This document shows, one piece after another, positions 7,623-15,882 of a stretch of DNA of 23,682 nucleotides. The translations under genes and the position numbers were made by a program. Each line of letters begins with the position of its first letter. Position 1 is the stretch's first letter. The notes under the pieces are model-generated. The model saw nothing but the letters and a program-made list of their open reading frames with translations. It did not search any database and was not told the DNA's origin. The stretch spans positions 1-23,682 of the forward strand of contig DASWRT010000318.1 of the NCBI GenBank assembly GCA_036403035.1. Direction: 5' to 3'. This stretch comes from DASWRT01 sp036403035 (GTDB lineage: Bacteria; Pseudomonadota; Alphaproteobacteria; ATCC43930; CGMCC-115725).

Positions 7623-8303
7623 GTGCTCGATCTCCACGGCTTCGGGCCGCTGCTGCTGCAAGGGCTCTGGACGACGCTGCGCATCGCCGTGGCGTCGCTG
7701 GCGCTCGGCCTCGTGTTCGGCCTGCTCGGCGCTGCCGCGAAGCTGTCGCGCTTCGCGTGGCTGCGCATTCCCGCCGACGCGCTGACCAACCTGATCCGCG
7801 GCTTGCCGGAACTGCTGGTCATCTTCCTGTTCTATTTCGGCGGCAGCCAGCTGCTGACCGCCATTTCCGGAGAGTATATCGAGGTCAACCAGTTCGCCGC
7901 CGGGACCGCGGCGCTGTCGCTGACCTTCGGCGCCTATGCGTCGGAGACCTTCCGCGGCGCCTTCCTCGCGGTACCCGCCGGGCAGGTCGAGGCGGCGCGC
8001 GCGTTCGGCATGCGTCCACGCCAAGTCTTCTTCCGCATCCAACTCCCGCAGCTCTGGCGATACGCGCTGCCCGGATTGGGCAATCTCTGGCTGGTGCTGA
8101 CCAAGGACACCGCGCTGGTGTCGATCATCGGTCTCGTCGACCTTATGCGTTCGGCGGCCATCGCGATCGGCACGACGAAGCAGCCCTTCCTGTTCTACGG
8201 TGCGGCCGCGCTGATCTACTTCGCGATCACGGTCGTCTCGATGGCCGTCCTGGCGCTGCTCGAACGGCGGGCCCGCCGCGGCGTGCCGGCCGGCCGGCTC
8301 TGA
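7623..8303 (+). CDS. Amino-acid ABC importer permease (HisQ-like)
   Basis: First inner-membrane permease of the HisJQMP-type importer, 226 residues with about five membrane helices. The family N terminus (GFGPLLLQGLWTTLRIAVAS) and the coupling-loop EAA motif (GQVEAARAFGMRPRQVFFRIQLPQ) are clear, the latter contacting the ATPase. I choose the GTG at 7623, preceded by GGGAG at a 10-nt distance; a TTG at 7599 directly after the binding protein stop would add eight mostly charged residues. It lies 24 nt after the binding protein and 14 nt before the second permease. Confidence 0.92.
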   Translation: MLDLHGFGPLLLQGLWTTLRIAVASLALGLVFGLLGAAAKLSRFAWLRIPADALTNLIRGLPELLVIFLFYFGGSQLLTAISGEYIEVNQFAAGTAALSLTFGAYASETFRGAFLAVPAGQVEAARAFGMRPRQVFFRIQLPQLWRYALPGLGNLWLVLTKDTALVSIIGLVDLMRSAAIAIGTTKQPFLFYGAAALIYFAITVVSMAVLALLERRARRGVPAGRL

Positions 8304-8317
8304 CGGCGCACGGCCGC

Positions 8318-9025
8318 ATGGACGAGTTCTTCGGCCGTTACCCCGAGTTGCTCGCCGACTGGCTGCCCCGGATGCTCGGCGGCACTGTCGTGACGCTGGA
8401 GCTGGTCGCGCTCAGCATGGTGTTCGGCCTGCTGCTCGCGGTGCCGCTGGCGCTGGCGCGCGTGTCGCCGCGGCCCTGGCTGCGCATGCCGGCCTATTTC
8501 TACATCCTGCTTTTCCGCGGCACGCCGCTGCTCGTTCAGATCTTCGTGATCTATTACGGTCTCGGCCAGTTCGAGAGCGTGCGGGAGAGCATCCTTTGGC
8601 CCTACCTGCGCGAGGCCTGGGTCTGCGCGATCCTGGCCTTCTCGCTGAACACGGCGGCCTATGTCGGCGAGATCCTGCGCGGCGGCATCGAGGCGGTGCC
8701 GCAAGGCGAGAAGGAGGCGGCGGTCGCCCTCGGCATGGGGGCGTGGCTGCGCTACCGCCGCATCGTCCTGCCGCGTGCCTTCCGCTTGACGCTGCCGGCG
8801 CTCAGCAACGAGGCGGTCCTGCTGCTCAAGGCGAGCGTGCTCGCGAGCACGATCACGATCATGGACCTGATGGGCGTGACGCGCCTCGCGAACGCCCGGA
8901 CCTACGCCTCGATCCAGGTCTTCACGATCGCCGGCGCGATCTATCTCATCCTCGCGGTGGCCGTCGCGCGCCTTTTCCGCCTCGTCGAGCGGCGTGCGAA
9001 CCGCTATCTCCAGCGCACGAGCTAA
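8318..9025 (+). CDS. Amino-acid ABC importer permease (HisM-like)
   Basis: Second permease of the importer, 235 residues. It starts with MDEFFGRYPELLADWLPRML, then about five hydrophobic helices. It carries LLFRGTPLLVQIFVIYYGLGQF, characteristic of HisM/GlnP-type permeases, and an EAA loop (GEKEAAVALGMGAWLRYRRIVLPRAF). Together with the preceding permease it should form a heterodimeric channel. The gene ends 23 nt before the M14 hydrolase, whose own ribosome binding site lies in that gap, so the transporter and hydrolase are very likely one transcript. Confidence 0.93.
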   Translation: MDEFFGRYPELLADWLPRMLGGTVVTLELVALSMVFGLLLAVPLALARVSPRPWLRMPAYFYILLFRGTPLLVQIFVIYYGLGQFESVRESILWPYLREAWVCAILAFSLNTAAYVGEILRGGIEAVPQGEKEAAVALGMGAWLRYRRIVLPRAFRLTLPALSNEAVLLLKASVLASTITIMDLMGVTRLANARTYASIQVFTIAGAIYLILAVAVARLFRLVERRANRYLQRTS

Positions 9026-9048
9026 GACCGACGCAACGGAGGATATCC

Positions 9049-10224
9049 ATGACTGCCGCCCGTCCGGATCCCGCGCCGACCGGTGCCGCCGGCAGCACTG
9101 CCGAGCGCGAGCGGCTGCCGCTCGTCGAGCCGGCGCTCGGCACATCGCGGTATCTGGAACGGCTGCGCTTCGGTCGCCGCGGCGCCCGGCCGAAGGCGTA
9201 TTTCCAGGCCGCGCTGCACGCCGACGAAATACCGGGAATGCTGGTGCTGCATCATCTCGCCGAGCGCCTGGAGGTGGCCGCGCGGGCCGAGATGATCCAG
9301 GGCGAAGTCGTCCTTGTCCCGTTCGCCAATCCGATCGGCCTTGCGCAACGAATCTCGGGCGAGTTGCTAGGCCGGTTCGACCTCGCGGGCGGCGGCGGCA
9401 ACTTCAACCGCGGTTTCCCGACGCTCGCCGCGCCCGTCGCTGCCCGGGTCACGGCGCGGCTTACCGACAATGCGGCGGCCAACGTCGCTATAATCCGGGA
9501 CGCGATGCATCAGGCGCTCGACGCGCTGCCTCCGCCGGTCAGCGAGGTGGAGCAGCTTCGAATGCACCTGCTGCGCGAGGCGGTCGACGCCGACATCGCG
9601 CTCGATCTGCACTGCGACACCGAAGCGACGGTGCATCTCTACTTCGGAACGCCGCTCTGGCCCGGCGCCGCCGACCTCGCCGCCCTGGTCGGGTCCGATG
9701 CCACCCTGCTCGCCGAGGAGTCCGGCGGCACGCCGTTCGACGAGGCGGTCGGCGGTCCGTGGTGGGCGCTCGCCAAGCAGTTTCGGGACAAACCGATTCC
9801 GCCGGCCTGCCTGTCGGGGACGCTGGAACTGCGGGGCCTTTCCGATGTCGATGACGCCGTCGCGGCTGCGGATGCGGACGCATTGTTCCGGTTCCTGCAA
9901 CGGCGCGGGATCGTTGCCGGAGATCCGGGGCCGCTGCCGCCGCTCCGGCGCGATGCGACGCCGCTGACCGGCGTCGATCCGGTCAAGGCCGATGCGGCGG
10001 GCGTGCTGGTTTTCGCGAAGGTGCCCGGCGACGAGGTGCGGGCCGGCGACATCGTCGCCGAGATCGTGCGGCCGGCCGCCGGCCGCACCGCATTGCGCGC
10101 CCGCACGGACGGCGTGCTGTTCGCACGCCGCCACGACCGGTTCGCGCATCCCGGCCAATGGGTCGCCAAGATCGCCGGCCGGGAACCGCTGCCGGACCGG
10201 ACCGGCAATCTGCTGAACAGCTGA
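9049..10224 (+). CDS. M14-family zinc deacylase, succinylglutamate desuccinylase/aspartoacylase-like
   Basis: Cytoplasmic metallohydrolase of 391 residues, AstE/AspA branch of peptidase family M14, expected to remove an acyl group from an N-acyl amino acid. Zinc ligands are visible as HADE (His57, Glu60) and His188 in LDLHCDTE; NFNR (118-121) is the substrate-binding Asn-Arg motif, and Glu260 in TLELRG is the likely catalytic base. Residues about 315-375 form a beta-rich C-terminal domain like the lipoyl-type fold found in this family (ADAAGVLVFAKVPGDEVRAG). GGAGGA is 5 nt before the ATG. As last gene after a basic amino-acid importer, it probably acts on the imported compound. The exact substrate is unknown. 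Confidence 0.88.
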   Translation: MTAARPDPAPTGAAGSTAERERLPLVEPALGTSRYLERLRFGRRGARPKAYFQAALHADEIPGMLVLHHLAERLEVAARAEMIQGEVVLVPFANPIGLAQRISGELLGRFDLAGGGGNFNRGFPTLAAPVAARVTARLTDNAAANVAIIRDAMHQALDALPPPVSEVEQLRMHLLREAVDADIALDLHCDTEATVHLYFGTPLWPGAADLAALVGSDATLLAEESGGTPFDEAVGGPWWALAKQFRDKPIPPACLSGTLELRGLSDVDDAVAAADADALFRFLQRRGIVAGDPGPLPPLRRDATPLTGVDPVKADAAGVLVFAKVPGDEVRAGDIVAEIVRPAAGRTALRARTDGVLFARRHDRFAHPGQWVAKIAGREPLPDRTGNLLNS

Positions 10225-10237
10225 GCGGCGGCGGTGG

Positions 10238-10258
10238 CCTCCTTCTTGGGGAAGGAGG
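10238..10258 (+). terminator. Hairpin just after the M14 hydrolase gene
   Basis: Perfect 8-bp stem, CCTCCTTC (10238-10245) and GAAGGAGG (10251-10258), 5-nt loop, starting 13 nt after the stop codon. No T-tract follows, so it may act with the next hairpin rather than alone. Confidence 0.45.
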
Positions 10259-10310
10259 TGCACCGAGATCACACCTGTGCCGAAGTCACAAGGTGTTGAG
10301 CCTTCGTAAC

Positions 10311-10349
10311 GTAGGGGCTGCCCTCAAGGCACCCGCGGGCGGCCCCTAC
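10311..10349. terminator. Strong hairpin between convergent genes
   Basis: A 13-bp stem with one G·T wobble: GTAGGGGCTGCCC (10311-10323) pairs with GGGCGGCCCCTAC (10337-10349), 13-nt loop. It lies midway between the convergent M14 hydrolase and patatin-like genes, so it could end transcription from both sides. It lacks a T-tract in either direction. Confidence 0.45.
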
Positions 10350-10391
10350 AGTTAGACGATCGCCGCTCAAGACCTGGTGACGCTCTTGCTT

Positions 10392-11630
10392 CTACTTCGC
10401 CTTGGTGACGGTCTTGGCGAGTTCGGCGTGGTGATCGTCGCAGAACTTCAATCCTGCCTCGTAGCCGATCTTGAACAGTCGCCGCGCGTTGGAGCTGGAC
10501 CAGTCGAGCGCATCCGGCAGGAACTCGTCGGGAATGTCGAACTGCACCTTGAGCAGGTCTGCCTTCGCGCCCTCGCTGCGCTTGTAGCCGTTGTTGTGCA
10601 GCAGGGCGAAGAGCCGCAGATCGTCCTCCGCCGTCTCGACCAGCGGGATGATCATCGACAGGACCCACGAATCGTACAGGCTGCGGGGCGCCCGGATCAG
10701 CGAATCGCTGCCGAGCACGTCGAAGACCACGATCGTCTCGATGCCGGTGTGCTTTTCGCACAAATCCTTGAAATTGAGGCAGTCGCGAACCGCACCTTCG
10801 TAGTATTCGCAACCGTTAAGCTTGTACGGGCCGTAAATGAACGGAAAAGCCAGCGCCGCCCGGAAATGATCGACGGTGAGGACTTCCTTCGGGAAGTCGT
10901 CCATCACCTCGTTGGTCATGTTGTACGCGTTGAGATAGAAGTACGGCGCGACGTTCTTGATCTTGTCGAAGTCGACGACGTTCTCGATGAACGGGAGCGG
11001 CGCGCACATACCCCACGACGACGCGCTGAGATTGCTCGGGCACATGCTCGCCCAACCCAATTGCAGCCAGTCACTCCACAGCCGCTGCATCTCGTTCATC
11101 GGATATTGGTTCACGATGTGCGACATGCCGGGGATCGATGCCAGGAACTGGCGGTACATCGACGCGAGATCGCCCGGTTTGTTGAATACCTTGTAGTTGA
11201 CTGGGAATTGGTTGTAGATCAGGTCCGAGACACTGAGATTGACGACGTTTTCGAGCGCTTCGTCGGGCGGCATATCCTTCGGCGCAAGCCAGAGCAGGCC
11301 GATCACCGATCCGGCGCCAGACGTCGAGACGACGTCGAAGGTGATGCCCCTTTTGTTGAAGGCGGCGAGGGCGCCGGCCATCAACGCCATGTTCGGCGCC
11401 CCGCCGCCGAGCACGAGCGCGGTCTTCATGCGGCTCTCGCTCTGCTCCGCGTTCTCCGCGCTCTTCGCCGCCGCCTTTGCTTGATGGCGGTGGCGGCGCG
11501 AGAGACGTGTCGCAGACTTGGCGGCGTCGTCCGCGCGGTTCAGCGGCGCGACGCGAGTTTTAGATTTCAACTCGACGGTGTTCGAGCCGTCGTTGTTAAC
11601 GGCGACAGGCTTAGCTGACGGTGCAGCCAT
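10392..11630 (-). CDS. Patatin-like phospholipase family protein with atypical catalytic motifs
   Basis: A 412-residue protein with a patatin fold signature. After a 68-residue basic, low-complexity N terminus comes ALVLGGGAPNMA, the oxyanion-hole loop (GGGAP at 75-79). The nucleophile region reads STSGAGSVIG (Ser104) instead of the usual Gly-x-Ser-x-Gly, and the dyad region reads YYEGAVRDCLN (Glu278) instead of Asp-Gly-Gly/Ala. It may be a divergent acyl hydrolase or an inactive relative. No signal peptide or membrane segment is evident. The start at 11630 has AAGGGAG about 9 nt upstream; an internal Met at residue 68 would give a minimal domain form. It is divergent from the cyclase gene across an AT-rich spacer. 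Confidence 0.82.
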   Translation of the reverse strand: MAAPSAKPVAVNNDGSNTVELKSKTRVAPLNRADDAAKSATRLSRRHRHQAKAAAKSAENAEQSESRMKTALVLGGGAPNMALMAGALAAFNKRGITFDVVSTSGAGSVIGLLWLAPKDMPPDEALENVVNLSVSDLIYNQFPVNYKVFNKPGDLASMYRQFLASIPGMSHIVNQYPMNEMQRLWSDWLQLGWASMCPSNLSASSWGMCAPLPFIENVVDFDKIKNVAPYFYLNAYNMTNEVMDDFPKEVLTVDHFRAALAFPFIYGPYKLNGCEYYEGAVRDCLNFKDLCEKHTGIETIVVFDVLGSDSLIRAPRSLYDSWVLSMIIPLVETAEDDLRLFALLHNNGYKRSEGAKADLLKVQFDIPDEFLPDALDWSSSNARRLFKIGYEAGLKFCDDHHAELAKTVTKAK

Positions 11631-11816
11631 GGCAGACGCTCCCTTGCGAATTTTTCAAATGAATGCAACCATAAACATATACTGGCGTGATTGCCAAACG
11701 GTATTTGCGCCTGATCAAGCGGTGATGTCCGAGGGTGTCGCCGATATCAGACGTCGTGCCCGGTTTTATTGTTTTTTTACTTTGTTTAACCAATAAACGA
11801 CCTGGTGGAGACGTTG
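11631..11816. promoter_or_regulatory. AT-rich divergent control region between patatin-like and cyclase genes
   Basis: This 186-nt spacer is far richer in A/T than the rest of the window, with a T-run at about 11771-11780 and a small GTTTA/TAAAC dyad just upstream of the cyclase. Both flanking genes must start transcription here. I could not pick a convincing -35/-10 pair for either strand. A 60-codon minus-strand frame through it has no support as a gene. Confidence 0.5.
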
Positions 11817-14800
11817 GTGAGCGATCTGAGCCGACTACTGGCGGAGCTCGGCTTGAGCCAATATGAAAACGTTTTCGTCGACAATGATGTCGACGCCGAC
11901 GTTCTGCCGCATTTGACCGACGCGGATCTCAAGGAACTGGGCCTGTCGCTGGGGCACCGGCGCAAGCTGCTGGCGGCGCTCGGCGGCGCCGGATCGCCGG
12001 GCGCCGCTTCCGCCGCAACGCCGTCCGCCGCGGCCGACCCGTCCGCCGCCCCGCCGCCGGCCGGTGCCGCAGCGGCCGGCGCGCCGCAGGTACCGGTCCC
12101 TGCGCCGCCGTCGCCGAGTCCGGCGCCGCCGGAAGCGGAGCGGCGTCAGTTGACGGTGATGTTCTGCGACATGGTCGGCTCGACGGAGCTGACGGCGCGG
12201 CTCGGTCCGGAGGAGATGGGGACCCTGCTGCGGCAGTACCAGGATATGACGGCGGGGGCGATCGCACGCTTCGACGGCTTCGTCGGCCGGTTCGTCGGCG
12301 ACGGAGTCCTCGCCTATTTCGGCTACCCGCACGCGCACGAGGACGCGGCCGAGCGGGCCGTCCGCGCCGCGCTCGACATCGTCGAAACGGTGGCGCAGAT
12401 CCGCACGCCCGACGGCGCCGCGGTTCGCGTCCGCATCGGCATCGCCAGCGGAATCGTCGTCATCGGCGAGCTGCTCTCGGCCGGCGCCGCCAAGGAGCAG
12501 GCGGTGATCGGCGACCCGGTGAACCTCGCCGCGCGGCTGCAGCAGATCGCGCCGCAGAACGGCGTCGTCACCTCGACCAGCACGCGCGCGCTGCTGCGCG
12601 GACGGTTCGACGTCGAGAGCATCGGCCAGGTGAACCTGCACGGCATCGGCGAGCCGGTGACGGCGTGGCGCGTGCTGGCGGCGCGCGCGGCGGCGAGCCG
12701 CTTCGACGCCGAGCATCTGACCGAACTGACCGCCGTCGTCGGCCGCGACCAGGAGGCGTCGCTCCTGCTCGACCGTTGGGACATCGCGAAGTCGGGCGAA
12801 GGGCAGGTCGTGCTGCTGTGCGGGGAGGCCGGCGTCGGCAAGTCGCGGATCGCCGAGATGCTGCGGCAGCGGATCGCCGAGGAGCCGCATTCCCTTCTCC
12901 TCTACCAATGCTCGCCGTTCTACGCGAACAGCGCGCTGCAGCCGGCGATCGGCCAGACCGAGTACGCGGCGGGCATCGCCGCCGGCGATCCTCCCGACTC
13001 GAAGCTCGCGAAGCTGGAGTCGCTGCTCGCGAAGTCGGGAGCCGACCTCGGCACCGCTGTGCCGCTGCTGGCGTCGCTGCTCTCGATTCCCGCCGACGGC
13101 CGCTACACACTGCCGGCGACCTCGCCGGAGCAGCAGAAGCAGCGCACGCTCCAGGTGCTGACCGATCACCTGATCGGCACGTCGCGCCGCCGGCCGGTGC
13201 TGCTGATCGTCGAGGACGCGCATTGGATCGACCCGACCACGCTGGAGCTGCTTTCGACCTATATCGACCGGATCCAGCATGCGCGGGTGCTGATCGTCAT
13301 CACCTACCGGCCGGATTTCCAGCATCACTGGGGCGTGCATGCGCACGTTACCGCGCTGTCCCTCAACCGGCTCGGCCGCCGGCACTCGACCGCGATGATC
13401 GAGCACTTGACCGGCGGCAAGACATTGCCGCCGGAGGTGCAGGAGCAGATCGTCACCAAGACCGACGGCGTCCCGCTGTTCATCGAGGAATTGACCAAGA
13501 CGATCCTCGAATCGGGGCTGCTGAAGGAAGAGAGCGACCGCTATGTCCTGATCGGCCCGCTGCCGCCGTTCGCGATCCCGGCGACGCTTCAGGATTCGCT
13601 GCTCGCCCGGCTCGACCGGCTTGCGCCGATCAAGGAGGTCGCGCAGATCGGCGCGACGATCGGCCGCGAGTTCTCGTACGAGCTGCTCGCCGCGCTGGCG
13701 CCGGTCCGCGACAACGCGCTGAACGAAGCGCTGGCGCAGCTCGTCGAGGCGGAACTGGTGCTGCAGCGCGGTACGCCGCCGCACTCGACCTACCTGTTCA
13801 AGCACGCGCTGGTGCAGGAGGCGGCGTACAGCACGATGCTGCGCAGCAAGCGCCAGCAGCTGCATCTGCGCTGCGCCCGGACACTGGCCGAGCGCTTCGC
13901 CGGGCTCGCCGAGACGCAGCCGGAACTTTTCGCGCACCACTACACCGAGGCGGCGCTGCCGGAGCCGGCGGCCGAGCATTGGCTCAAGGCCGGGCAGCGC
14001 GCCGCCGAGCGTTCCGCCAACCTGGAGGCGATCGGGCACCTGAACAAGGGCCTCGCGGTGGCCGGCTCGATCGTCGACCCGGTCAGGCGCCAGTTCTGGG
14101 AAATGCGGCTCCAGGTCGCGGTGGGCATGCCGCTGATCGCGACGCGGGGATACGCCGCGCCTGAAACCCGCACCGCCTGGACCCGCGCGCGGGAGCTGGC
14201 GATGGAGGTCGGCGACGAGAGCTACCTGTCGCGGGCGCTCTATGGGCTGTGGGCCTGCCATACCGTCGGCGGCGCGCACCGCACGGCGCTGGCGACCGCC
14301 GAGCAGCTCATGGAGACGGCGGCGGCGTCGGGAAACACCGGCCACATGATGGTCGCACACCGCCTGATCGGGGTCTGCCGCCACAATCTCGGCGACCACG
14401 AGAGCGGCCGCGCCGAGCTGGAGACCGTGCTGCGCCAGTACGAGCCGGGGCTCCACCGTCCGCTTGCCTTCCATTTCGGCCAGGACCAGCACGTCGCGGC
14501 GCTCGCCTTCCTCAGCCTCGTGCTGTGGCTTCAAGGCTACCCGGACCAGGCGCTCAAGATGAGCCGCAGCGCCGTCGCCGAAGCGCGGTCGTTCGGGCAT
14601 GCCAACTCGATCGGCTACTCGCTCGCCTACGGCGCTTGCGCCATTGCCCAGCTCTGCGGCGAACACCAGGTCGAGGAGGAGCTGGCGGGCATGCTGCTGC
14701 GCTTCGCCGAGGATCATGCGCTCGACCTTTGGCACGCGTTCGGCCTTGCGCATCAGGGCTCGGTGCTGATCAGCCGCGGCGCCTACGCGGACGGAGTCGC

Positions 14801-15266
14801 GCGGCTGCGCGCGGGCGTCGCCGGCTTCGAGGAGACCCGTTCGGGGCTGCGGCGGCCGGTGCATCTCGCGATGCTCGCCTATGGTCTCGGCAAGGTCGGG
14901 CAGCCCGGCGAAGGGCTCGCGGTGATCGATGCCGCGCTGGCGGAGTGCGAACAGAACGAGGAGCGCTGGTGCCTGCCGGAGCTGCTCCGGATGAAGGGCG
15001 TGCTGCTGCTCACGGCGGACCGGACCGGGCAGGCGGGGGCGGCGGCCGATCTCTTCAGGCAGTCGCTCGACCGCAGCCGCTCGCAACGGACGCCCGCCTG
15101 GACGCTGCGCGCCGCATACAGCCTCGCGCGCTTGGTGCCGAACGACGAAAACTACCGGATCCTTGAGGCAGCCTATGGATGCTTCAGCGAGGGATTCGGG
15201 ACGGCGGACCTCCGGCGCGCGCGGATGCTGCTCGACGAGCAGAATCCGGCGGCGCAGTCGGCCTGA
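11817..15266 (+). CDS. Class III adenylate/guanylate cyclase with SAM, STAND-like ATPase and TPR regions
   Basis: Large soluble signalling protein of about 1150 residues. Numbered from an upstream GTG at 11805: SAM domain (1-60), Ala/Pro-rich linker (62-110), class III cyclase domain (115-295) with metal-binding Asp122 and Asp166 and transition-state Asn240/Arg244, then a STAND/AAA-type ATPase with Walker A GEAGVGKSR (340-348) and Walker B LLIVED before AHWIDP (466-476), and a helical TPR-like C-terminal third. It likely makes cyclic nucleotide under control of protein partners and nucleotide binding. Arg162 occupies the position where adenylate cyclases usually have the adenine-selecting Lys. 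The GTG at 11817 is chosen because GGAG lies 6 nt upstream. It converges on the DUF882 gene with a 22-nt gap. Confidence 0.9.
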   Translation: MSDLSRLLAELGLSQYENVFVDNDVDADVLPHLTDADLKELGLSLGHRRKLLAALGGAGSPGAASAATPSAAADPSAAPPPAGAAAAGAPQVPVPAPPSPSPAPPEAERRQLTVMFCDMVGSTELTARLGPEEMGTLLRQYQDMTAGAIARFDGFVGRFVGDGVLAYFGYPHAHEDAAERAVRAALDIVETVAQIRTPDGAAVRVRIGIASGIVVIGELLSAGAAKEQAVIGDPVNLAARLQQIAPQNGVVTSTSTRALLRGRFDVESIGQVNLHGIGEPVTAWRVLAARAAASRFDAEHLTELTAVVGRDQEASLLLDRWDIAKSGEGQVVLLCGEAGVGKSRIAEMLRQRIAEEPHSLLLYQCSPFYANSALQPAIGQTEYAAGIAAGDPPDSKLAKLESLLAKSGADLGTAVPLLASLLSIPADGRYTLPATSPEQQKQRTLQVLTDHLIGTSRRRPVLLIVEDAHWIDPTTLELLSTYIDRIQHARVLIVITYRPDFQHHWGVHAHVTALSLNRLGRRHSTAMIEHLTGGKTLPPEVQEQIVTKTDGVPLFIEELTKTILESGLLKEESDRYVLIGPLPPFAIPATLQDSLLARLDRLAPIKEVAQIGATIGREFSYELLAALAPVRDNALNEALAQLVEAELVLQRGTPPHSTYLFKHALVQEAAYSTMLRSKRQQLHLRCARTLAERFAGLAETQPELFAHHYTEAALPEPAAEHWLKAGQRAAERSANLEAIGHLNKGLAVAGSIVDPVRRQFWEMRLQVAVGMPLIATRGYAAPETRTAWTRARELAMEVGDESYLSRALYGLWACHTVGGAHRTALATAEQLMETAAASGNTGHMMVAHRLIGVCRHNLGDHESGRAELETVLRQYEPGLHRPLAFHFGQDQHVAALAFLSLVLWLQGYPDQALKMSRSAVAEARSFGHANSIGYSLAYGACAIAQLCGEHQVEEELAGMLLRFAEDHALDLWHAFGLAHQGSVLISRGAYADGVARLRAGVAGFEETRSGLRRPVHLAMLAYGLGKVGQPGEGLAVIDAALAECEQNEERWCLPELLRMKGVLLLTADRTGQAGAAADLFRQSLDRSRSQRTPAWTLRAAYSLARLVPNDENYRILEAAYGCFSEGFGTADLRRARMLLDEQNPAAQSA

Positions 15267-15288
15267 GTGGACGGCGCGGCGCGGCCCG

Positions 15289-15882
15289 CTACCAGAAGCG
15301 GACGCGGCCGGTATCGACGTGAACGAAGCCGTTGTCCGGGTAGTAGCCGACGCCCCCGGCGCGGGAGGCCGCCGCAGCGCGGCGCAGATAGCCCAGCCGT
15401 ACGCCCGGCAGCGTGATGTCGGCGGCCTTGCCGACGAGGTGCATGCTGTTGTTCGACGCGCCGAAGCCTTCCTCCTGAAGCGCCCGATTCGTCTCCGGCG
15501 AGCGATAGCCGGAAAGGATCTGGAGCGGCTGCCGGGTCTGGAGCCTAGCCGTGATCGCGTGCAGCAGGTCGATCAGATCCGGGTCGATGTGGTGAATCCG
15601 GTCGACGTGGAAGTCGCGCATCAGCCAGTCGATGCGCCGGCATGCCGGCCGGATGTAGCGGCCGTGCGACCAATAGACGTCCCGGAAGCTCTCGCCGGTG
15701 TGCACGTTGACGAGGTGTAGGCTGCGCTCGGGCCGTATCCGGGGCGTAGCCATGGCCGGCCCGGCCGCAAGGGACAGCGCGCCGGCGAGGCCATACCGGA
15801 GGAGCGAGCGCCGATCGAAACCGCCGCCGTCGTCGCCGCTTTCGTCGCTCATCCCGTCCGCCGTCTCCGCCCCAGTCGTCAT
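15289..15882 (-). CDS. DUF882/YcbK-like, Tat-exported M15-type peptidase relative
   Basis: A 197-residue protein. The N terminus has a twin-arginine signal (DRRSLLRYGLAG, then a hydrophobic stretch ending near PAMA at 45), so export in folded form is expected. The mature part matches the DUF882/peptidase M15A group: LSGYRSPETN (123-132), SMHLVGKAADI with zinc ligands His148 and Asp155, and FVHVD with His188. The family contains murein peptidases and is thought to act on peptidoglycan. The in-frame Met at residue 11 (position 15852) would give a shorter leader and is an equally possible start. The gene stands alone, converging on the cyclase. Confidence 0.88.
   Translation of the reverse strand: MTTGAETADGMSDESGDDGGGFDRRSLLRYGLAGALSLAAGPAMATPRIRPERSLHLVNVHTGESFRDVYWSHGRYIRPACRRIDWLMRDFHVDRIHHIDPDLIDLLHAITARLQTRQPLQILSGYRSPETNRALQEEGFGASNNSMHLVGKAADITLPGVRLGYLRRAAAASRAGGVGYYPDNGFVHVDTGRVRFW

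Noticed and set aside
11611..11793. 60-codon minus-strand frame in the divergent spacer
   Set aside because: It overlaps the patatin-like start region, has no ribosome binding site and no motif, and lies in AT-rich promoter-like DNA.
11835..15086. Minus-strand open frame of 1083 codons opposite the cyclase gene
   Set aside because: It is an antisense shadow caused by high GC at third codon positions. It has no recognisable motif, is extremely Arg-rich, and the plus strand encodes clear SAM, cyclase and ATPase domains.
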